Assembly: GCA_951394405.1 (NCBI GenBank)
Contig: OX596343.1
Coordinates: forward strand, 62,001-126,000
Reading direction: 5' to 3'
DNA from: Coprinellus micaceus
Lineage: Eukaryota > Basidiomycota > Agaricomycetes > Agaricales > Psathyrellaceae
DNA: 64,000 nt
The notes beneath the pieces are model-generated. The model did no database searches, was not told the origin of the DNA, and was given only the letters and a program-made list of their open reading frames with translations. Below, piece after piece: positions 58,290 to 64,000 of the stretch (its first letter is position 1; every line of letters starts with the position of its first letter). The translations under genes and the position numbers were made by a program.

Positions 58290-59460
58290 CGCTTTCTGGA
58301 AGTGTCACTGTGGAAGAACGAAGAACCATCGTCGACATCTCCCTGGTTCAATTTGATCCCAAGGTCCCACTGATTCCGTCCTCTCTAGAGGTTTTTATTC
58401 GGGAACCTCGACTCGGCGACGATCGAACGTTGTGCCCAACGGACATTGGTAACACAACGAATGACGAGGTGGATCCGTCGTATACGAACTTCGGGTCGCC
58501 CCCGTGCACCTTCGATATTCGTGGAGTTCGTTCACGGACAGCTTGCCGGAGAAACCGCAAGAGGCGATATCGCAGTCAATTCAGACAGGATGAGCGGATA
58601 CTGTCGACAGGTAGAGGGAGGACTGTTCGTTCGTTGAAAGAGGGGGTAACCTCGGTCGTCACTCACGACGAGAGCTGTGCGAGGGATGGGAGGATCCTTC
58701 CAGCTCGATTTCGAAGCTGTGGCAGGGGAGATCGAAACGTCGACGGCTCGAAGATCTCGCTTGTTAGTCGCTGGGAGGTTGGCGTGTTACCGATGGTACC
58801 AGTCCGGAACCCTGTGCCAGAACACGAAGAAGTAGGTCGCCAGATCCGCCCCAGCATCGTCCAGTCATGTTTCGCATCAGGCTTTGTATGACGACCCCTA
58901 GTGATCCCCATCGACGATGGCGTTTCGCAGCTATGAGTCCGGGTGAGCAATAGAGAGGCATGGAGAATGGCTCATATTCGTAGTGGATGTTTGCAGGAGG
59001 ATGAGTTCGCAGAGGGAGAACAAGGGGAACGTCGCTGTTATCGCTGAGGTCAAGTTGGGGCGAGTGAGTCTTCCCTTGAGCGTTGGGAGAGTGAACCGGT
59101 AGTCACAGAGCGTTGCGTGTGTGTCCACAACTGAAACGCGAAGTCGAGCGTCGAGGGACCCAGATGCCAGCTTTCAACATCATCCTTCTTTGAGGGCGGG
59201 GAGAACCAGAGAGAGCCCGTGGCGGGAAACAATCCTCGAAGATATTTTTCCAAAGTGAGAGAAGTTCCGTAATTCTATCGTTCCGCCTCGATACCTATTT
59301 GCCGTCGAATATCCAAAGAGTGTGGCCCTGGACGTCTGCCCCCATATGCTCGGGGAATCCAAGATGCAGCCCAGGATAGGTCTACGAATACACACGCGAA
59401 TTTGAGAAGCAAGGGGGTAAGCGACATAGGTTATGAGTAAAGGGAGTGCTATAGCGAGGC
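58290..59460 (-). pseudogene. F-box-like gene relic, copy D
   Basis: The minus strand carries GCILDSPSIWGQTSR (about 59355-59310) and SSRIVSRHGLSLVL (about 59240-59200), then broken frames similar to the 3' half of copy A. It lacks the solo LTR found in copy A and therefore serves as its empty site. The W-x-x-ILDSPSIWG pattern is reminiscent of Agaricomycete F-box proteins, but no F-box itself was identified. Confidence 0.4.
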
Positions 59461-59709
59461 TAGCTCACTGAAGAAACGAACATGATTCCATGGCAGACGC
59501 AGGATCGATCTGCCAGAGACCGAGCATAGGAGAGCCATTGTGAGAAAATGAAAGGAAGCTCTCAAGAGACCAAGGGTACGACGAGGAGGGAGGAATGAAA
59601 TGTCGGTAGAGAGGGGAGGAGAAGAACCAAGCGAGAAACAATTTCAAGGCGAGACTCGAAGACTAGGGTTGGGGTTCCGCCGGTGGTGCCGAGGATCCCA
59701 CGAGGCTGG

Positions 59710-59723
59710 ATCTTATCTTATCT
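59710..59723. promoter_or_regulatory. Tandem GATA motif upstream of serine-rich copy D
   Basis: ATCTTATCTTATCT is the exact reverse complement of the motif at 23608-23621 and sits between the F-box-like and serine-rich relics, as in copy A. Confidence 0.5.
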
Positions 59724-59869
59724 CCGCCTGGCGTGCAGCGCGCGCTTCTCCTGCTTGCTCTTGACCACGACGATGCACGTGGAGAACCGACAGCCTTCCC
59801 TCCTCATCTCAAGTCCGAGCTCCTGCGATCGGCTTCCAATGTGCTACTGTTGTTCGTGACTCCGAACGA

Positions 59870-62220
59870 GTGACGACGTGGACGCCCCTGTGCCACAGAC
59901 ATGGACGACGAAATGCCCTGCTTCTGTACACGATGGAGCGTTCTTGGAGACAGCGCTTGGCCGACACCTTGGAAGACGAACGAACGATTGGAAGAGCCGG
60001 TTCTACGCGCCTCTCGCGTTGAAACTTGGTTCGATATTGGATGCCGGATATGTAGAGGAACTTGAAGGAGGATACGCAAGGTATGCCTCAACTGCTCTGG
60101 TAGCTCTGCCACCCTCTGACCTCCCTCGTTCTCGCTATACGCCCATGCCCGCATTAGACCCTAAACTCCGAGCTCCATCGTTCAGTCGTTGGATCACGTT
60201 CGACGGCGGAACAGCCCCCTCTACATTCAGAGGGAGATTAACTTGGTTAGACTTCGGATACAGCTATAGTGCTCAGGTGCGTCTCAATCGCTAGTCGACG
60301 GCCACACTCAGCGTGTCTAACGTCGACCACTCCTCGCCTCTAGCACCTTCAGCCCAAGCAACCGTCATTGACCTTGCTTCCACCCTTCCCACATCCCATC
60401 CCAATCACCTCCCAGACACGACACGCCATACCTCCTGAAGATTGCGACACCCCCTACAAGCACTCAAGTCCACCCTCCTCCCTCCTTGACGCGCTCCACA
60501 TCGCCCTTTCATCCTGCGCGTCCTCTCTCCCCTCCATCTCCTCTCAGGCCTTTCATCATGTATCCCGTACCTCCGAACCGTCCCATCGGACGATACCTTG
60601 AACCAGCGCCTCCTTGAACCTTCTGGCACTGCTAGATGTTCTCATTCGTTGGAGGTGCAGGATGGAAGCACGGTTCCAGGACAATGAGGAAGTAGAAGAA
60701 GTATGGGACGGAATAGAGAAGGAGGAGGAAGGCTGGACGCGGGGTGTCCGCCTAACCCCAACGGACCCACTATCCTCCGCATATGTGCGGACAAACTGCA
60801 AGGTCTCCTCGCCTCGCACTCTTCCCCCTTCTCCTTCCGAAGACCACGTCGCCGAGCGAATCTCCACGCCCTCGAACTTCCGTCGGAACGGACGTAAGGA
60901 GAGGAAAGCGAAGAACAAGAACATCACGCTGCTAGTTTCAATCTCTTCGGTGCGGCTCGACGGGGTAAACCCGCTCCTATCACGCTGGACGACGATGATC
61001 GTGACGCGATTAATTCTTCGTTGCCCGATCATTGTAAGCGCGCAAGAGGCGCTGAGGGGTGTTCTGGGGGTCGCTGAACCGGTCTCCGGAGCTCGTCGTC
61101 AAAGAAGTAGATTGGGAGTTACATCTGGAGCGAAGGAGGGAAAGTGGGGGTGAGGTAGAACCTCCCGAAAGGGGTACAGGTACGCTACGGTCGATATATA
61201 CGAAAACCATTGTTTGGGGATCACGGATACAAATCGTAGATAAAGGAAGACTGCACCCGCATCGGTCATGTGAAGGGAACGCGAGATTCCCTCTCAGGAT
61301 TCACGCGTTCTCCACATCATACCCGCGTAGATCCTGGAGGATCGTCGGGGCGAGCTGGGGAAGATCGAAGAAGAATTATGCGGAGCACAGGAGTGCGAGG
61401 GGGGTCGTCGTCCGATGGGGGTTCAGATCCGAATCGCAGGGTGAATGGAGAGGGGAGTAGGTTGAGTGGGAGCGGAGGGACAAGTGTCGAGAGGAGGGAA
61501 GTGGGCGGAGCGTCCAGGCATAGGAGGACGGCGTCAAAGGGAACATCCAGTTCGAATGGACGCTTACACGTCCCGGCGTCGCCATCCCCGCTGGGACGTG
61601 AGCCTACGTATCCGTCGCACCTTCCTCTCCCAACGACTGTTGCGACGAGGAATGAGAAGAAGTCGAAGTCGCCCTCGAAGTCGTCCCCGAAGTCGTCCTC
61701 GAAGTCGTCCTCGAGGTGCTCTGGGTTGACCTCACAACGTACATCGATCGCGTCCCCCTCCCCGCTTTTGCCCACTTTCTCAACTCAATCGCTGCTCTCA
61801 CTTACCTTCCAGGGTGAAGAGGGAAAGTTCGTGAGCCCGAGTACGGTCGAGCAGGGACTCGGATTTTTCGGTGCGGAGGATTTCGTTCCGAGTCATACGC
61901 CTTCGCCTAACCCTTCGATTCCGCCCATATCACCGAGGATTTGAGCTGCGAGGGTTCTCGAGTCGGGGAGCGCCAGCGGCGGTTCGAGTAGGGATGCGAG
62001 TCGGAGTGGGAGGGAGAGTGGGGTTCGGGGTGGGGGTGTTGTGTGAGTGAGCAGTGTTACGCTGTTCGCAAGGGGTCGAGGATTATAGACGCATAGAGGG
62101 TGAGAGAGGCAGTGAGCAGGGAAGTGAGGGCGGGTTCCCGAGTGCGGGCGGGGGTGTGAGGAGGGGAAGAAGGGATAGGAGGGAGACGGTTAAATTCTTG
62201 GGTGGAGGTGAGGGGCTGTG
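59870..62220 (+). pseudogene. Serine-rich family, decayed copy D, split by a solo LTR
   Basis: A 5' exon (59880-60272, ending YSYSAQ before GTGCGT) and then broken frames match the intact gene: SSLLDALHIALSSC near 60475, DELQGLLASHSS near 60795, APITLDDDD near 60975. A long surviving frame at 61320-61944 has TTVATRNEKKSKSPSKSS and SPSTVEQGLGFFGAEDF. The end near 62150-62220 keeps ETVKFLGGGEGL. A solo LTR sits exactly after LPDH (61033), where the intact gene continues THVD. It is convergent with CHAT5. Confidence 0.8.
61033..61316 (+). mobile_element. Solo LTR, 284 bp, in serine-rich copy D
   Basis: TGTAAGCGCGCAAGAGG to CGTTCTCCACA, flanked by TCAT on both sides (61029-61032 and 61317-61320). 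It is the same family as 24603-24885 and 1-200. The insertion point falls within a codon block conserved in 40929-43265. Confidence 0.88.
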
Positions 62221-63132
62221 AGGTGGGGGGTGCATGGTGCATGGTACAATTGACGTGGGGTGTCGAGTGGGGAAGTATGAAGGGCTGAGCATATGGGCGG
62301 GGTGCCCATCTCCAGCGACGTCGATGGGGTAAATGGATCGGTGTGACCGTCCTCGATCCTCCGCTGATCGATTTGTTTCGACCCTTCTCTCCATTTTATG
62401 GTCTTCCTTTCGTTTTGTTGCCTCCCTTTCATGACCGCCACCGCTTCACTCTTCCTCCTTCATGCCATGCGCCTCGACGTCCTTGCATTCTTGAACTCAA
62501 AGTTCAACGCTGTCGATCCCTTTCCTTTATTCTCTATCCCATCGTTGTGTGTTTCTAATTTGTAATCCCGGTTCGACCCCGCATCCTGTTACTTCGGCGG
62601 ATAACGACGACTTATGGCATCCGTCTCCGTACTTATAAACACATAATTAGGGGGTCGACAGGGTTCTAGAACCTATGTATGGGACAGAATCATCTGACTT
62701 CGAGGGTAGTTCGAGCATCAGGATACGGTGGGACTACGATGGTAGAAAGAATAGAATAGCCTGCATGAAGTCGAGGAGAGCGAGCGAAAGAGACTGGGTT
62801 GGTACACTTAGAGGCAAGTAGACAAAAAAAGGTAAGAAGCATAGGACACGTATCGACGAAAAGGTACAGAAGGGGCTGTTCGCATAAGGATGACCTCTCC
62901 GGATTATAATACTATGGGAAAGTGGGGTAAATAGTGAGAGAAAATAAGGAGACAGTCGAACAACGCAGGGTATGAACAGACCGTCTGAGTTTGATAACGA
63001 AGGAAACGCCGATCGGAACGTTGTATAGTACAGACGGAAAGAGTACGAGAGCTCGAGCGGCATAAAAGAGTGGGGAACCACGCACAAAAAACAGCCGAAA
63101 TGAAGAGATACGAAAAACCGGAAGACCATGGA
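62221..63132. other. CHAT5 3' flank, no gene seen
   Basis: Reverse-strand homologue of the CHAT1 3' flank (GATCCATGGTCTTCCGG, GCTCGAGCTCTCG, GTTGTTCGAC blocks). Conservation of the flank beyond the stop supports CHAT1 and CHAT5 as duplicates. Confidence 0.6.
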
Positions 63133-64000
63133 TCAGTAGCCAAAGTGTATGAAGGGAGCCCAAGCGAGGATCGCGTCGTCAGTGTCACCTTTCTCCTCAC
63201 GCAGCTTTTGAATCGCATGGTGCAGGGCGTACGCAGAGAGAGATCCATCGAACCCACTACCGCTTTCCACCTCTCTATGGCTGAACAGCCAGTCATAGAA
63301 ATTGTTCGCGACCACCTCCGCAGCTTTATCCTGGATACACCACATGCTTGCCACCACGCGGCGGTACCCAGCAGCGAGCATCCCTGCAGCAAGGTGGACC
63401 GCTTCATCTGAGAGATTCTCGTCGCCGGTAGCGGTCAAGCACGCCGAGAGAAAGGCCAGGTCGGCGTTCTTCAAGTCCTTTCGCAGGATTGCGGCCAGAT
63501 CCAGGGTTCCATTGTGGAAGTAGAACCGACTTTGCAATGATTCCTCTGCGTTCTGATATCCGTGGCATGCGAGATGAATGCTGCTGAAGTTCTCCAGGTG
63601 GTTGAGACAATCATCGACAGTCAGGGAATTCCCTTCAGCCTTGAACGCCCTGATGCCGTTCACTATCGCCTTTGCATGAATTGAGCAAACCTCCATCGTC
63701 GTTCCAGGAATTGCGCGTGTTCCGGGCGCATTGGGTTGGCTTGTCAGAAATAGCCCCGATACGTTGCTGTCAATAGGGCGATCATCCCTAACACGCTTTG
63801 TGAGAGCGGAGACTGTTGGGGTGTACGACGAGACCACGTAGTCGAGGACACTCTCCGGCTCCACCCCTGGGTCATACACCCCAGCTGCATGCAGGGGAAG
63901 GAAGGATAGCACACCGGTGGGGCACCACCAAATTCTCGGGGGGTCCTTGTCATGGAGTGGTTCGAGCTTCTGTGCGGGTCGTCAGGTTTACATGGTGAGA
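63133..64000 (-). CDS. CHAT5: CHAT domain exon, gene cut by window end
   Basis: The last exon runs 63969 down to 63133 (acceptor CCGCACAG before 63969) and is fully open. It has RIWWCPTGVLSFLPLHAAG, His of HLACHGYQ (63562-63564), Cys of LSACLTATG (63439-63441), and ends IHFGY. This is the same layout as the last exons of CHAT1, CHAT3 and CHAT4. The intron donor and the TPR part lie beyond position 64000, so intactness is unknown. Confidence 0.85.

Larger units (their letters stand above)
53235..64000 (-). repeat. Right arm of the inverted segmental duplication, open at the window end
   Basis: Mirror image of 18521-30485: CHAT5, serine-rich copy D, GATA motif, F-box-like copy D, CHAT4 upstream region, CHAT4. 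The midpoints of paired features fall near 41-42 kb, where the intact serine-rich gene lies. The arms differ by transposon insertions and point changes. Confidence 0.75.

Overview
The window looks like the genome of an Agaricomycete (mushroom-forming basidiomycete). The evidence is: genes split by 48-70 nt GT-AG introns, fungal Ty1/copia and Ty3-type LTR retrotransposons, a basidiomycete-style multi-exon cystathionine gamma-lyase, and a local expansion of TPR-CHAT proteins, which are typical of large Agaricomycete accessory families. The species cannot be named from the sequence. Apart from the cystathionine gamma-lyase, everything looks like fast-evolving accessory DNA.

Layout. 0.8-19.5 kb is one TPR-CHAT gene (CHAT1), broken by a 797-bp inverted-repeat element, several frameshifts and a 13.8-kb composite transposon. 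The composite is nested. A Gag-only LTR element (4696-18520) carries two related MITEs. One of these (MITE-A) in turn carries a smaller hAT-like MITE and an intact Ty1/copia element. Target-site duplications (TSDs) and re-joined reading frames or empty sites support every level. 19.5-26.6 kb holds decayed copies of a serine-rich gene and of an unrecognised F-box-like gene, the latter split by a solo LTR. 26.6-30.5 kb is an apparently intact C2-like/TPR/CHAT gene (CHAT3). 31.4-37.4 kb has further serine-rich gene relics. 37.7-39.8 kb is a multi-exon protein-kinase-like gene. 40.9-43.3 kb is the only intact serine-rich gene. 45.3-47.7 kb is a degenerate long-period repeat field. 49.1-51.1 kb is cystathionine gamma-lyase. 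53.2-56.9 kb (minus) is a second intact TPR-CHAT gene (CHAT4). 58.3-62.2 kb again has the F-box-like and serine-rich relics, and 63.1-64 kb is the CHAT exon of CHAT5 (minus), cut by the window end.

The order CHAT1 > serine-rich < F-box-like > CHAT3 at 18.5-30.5 kb is repeated in mirror image as CHAT5, serine-rich, F-box-like, CHAT4 at 64-53.2 kb. The window is therefore an old, diverged inverted segmental duplication with extra serine-rich/kinase copies in the middle. Each serine-rich copy points toward a CHAT gene or its 3' remnant, and most have a tandem GATA motif upstream. The recurring unit is a convergent CHAT/serine-rich pair plus a neighbour across the GATA site. A joint function (caspase-like protease plus partner or substrate) is an inference only.

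Limits: exon boundaries were read by eye from splice motifs, phase and paralogue comparison. No alignment, transcript or database search was run. Some N-terminal starts are unresolved.
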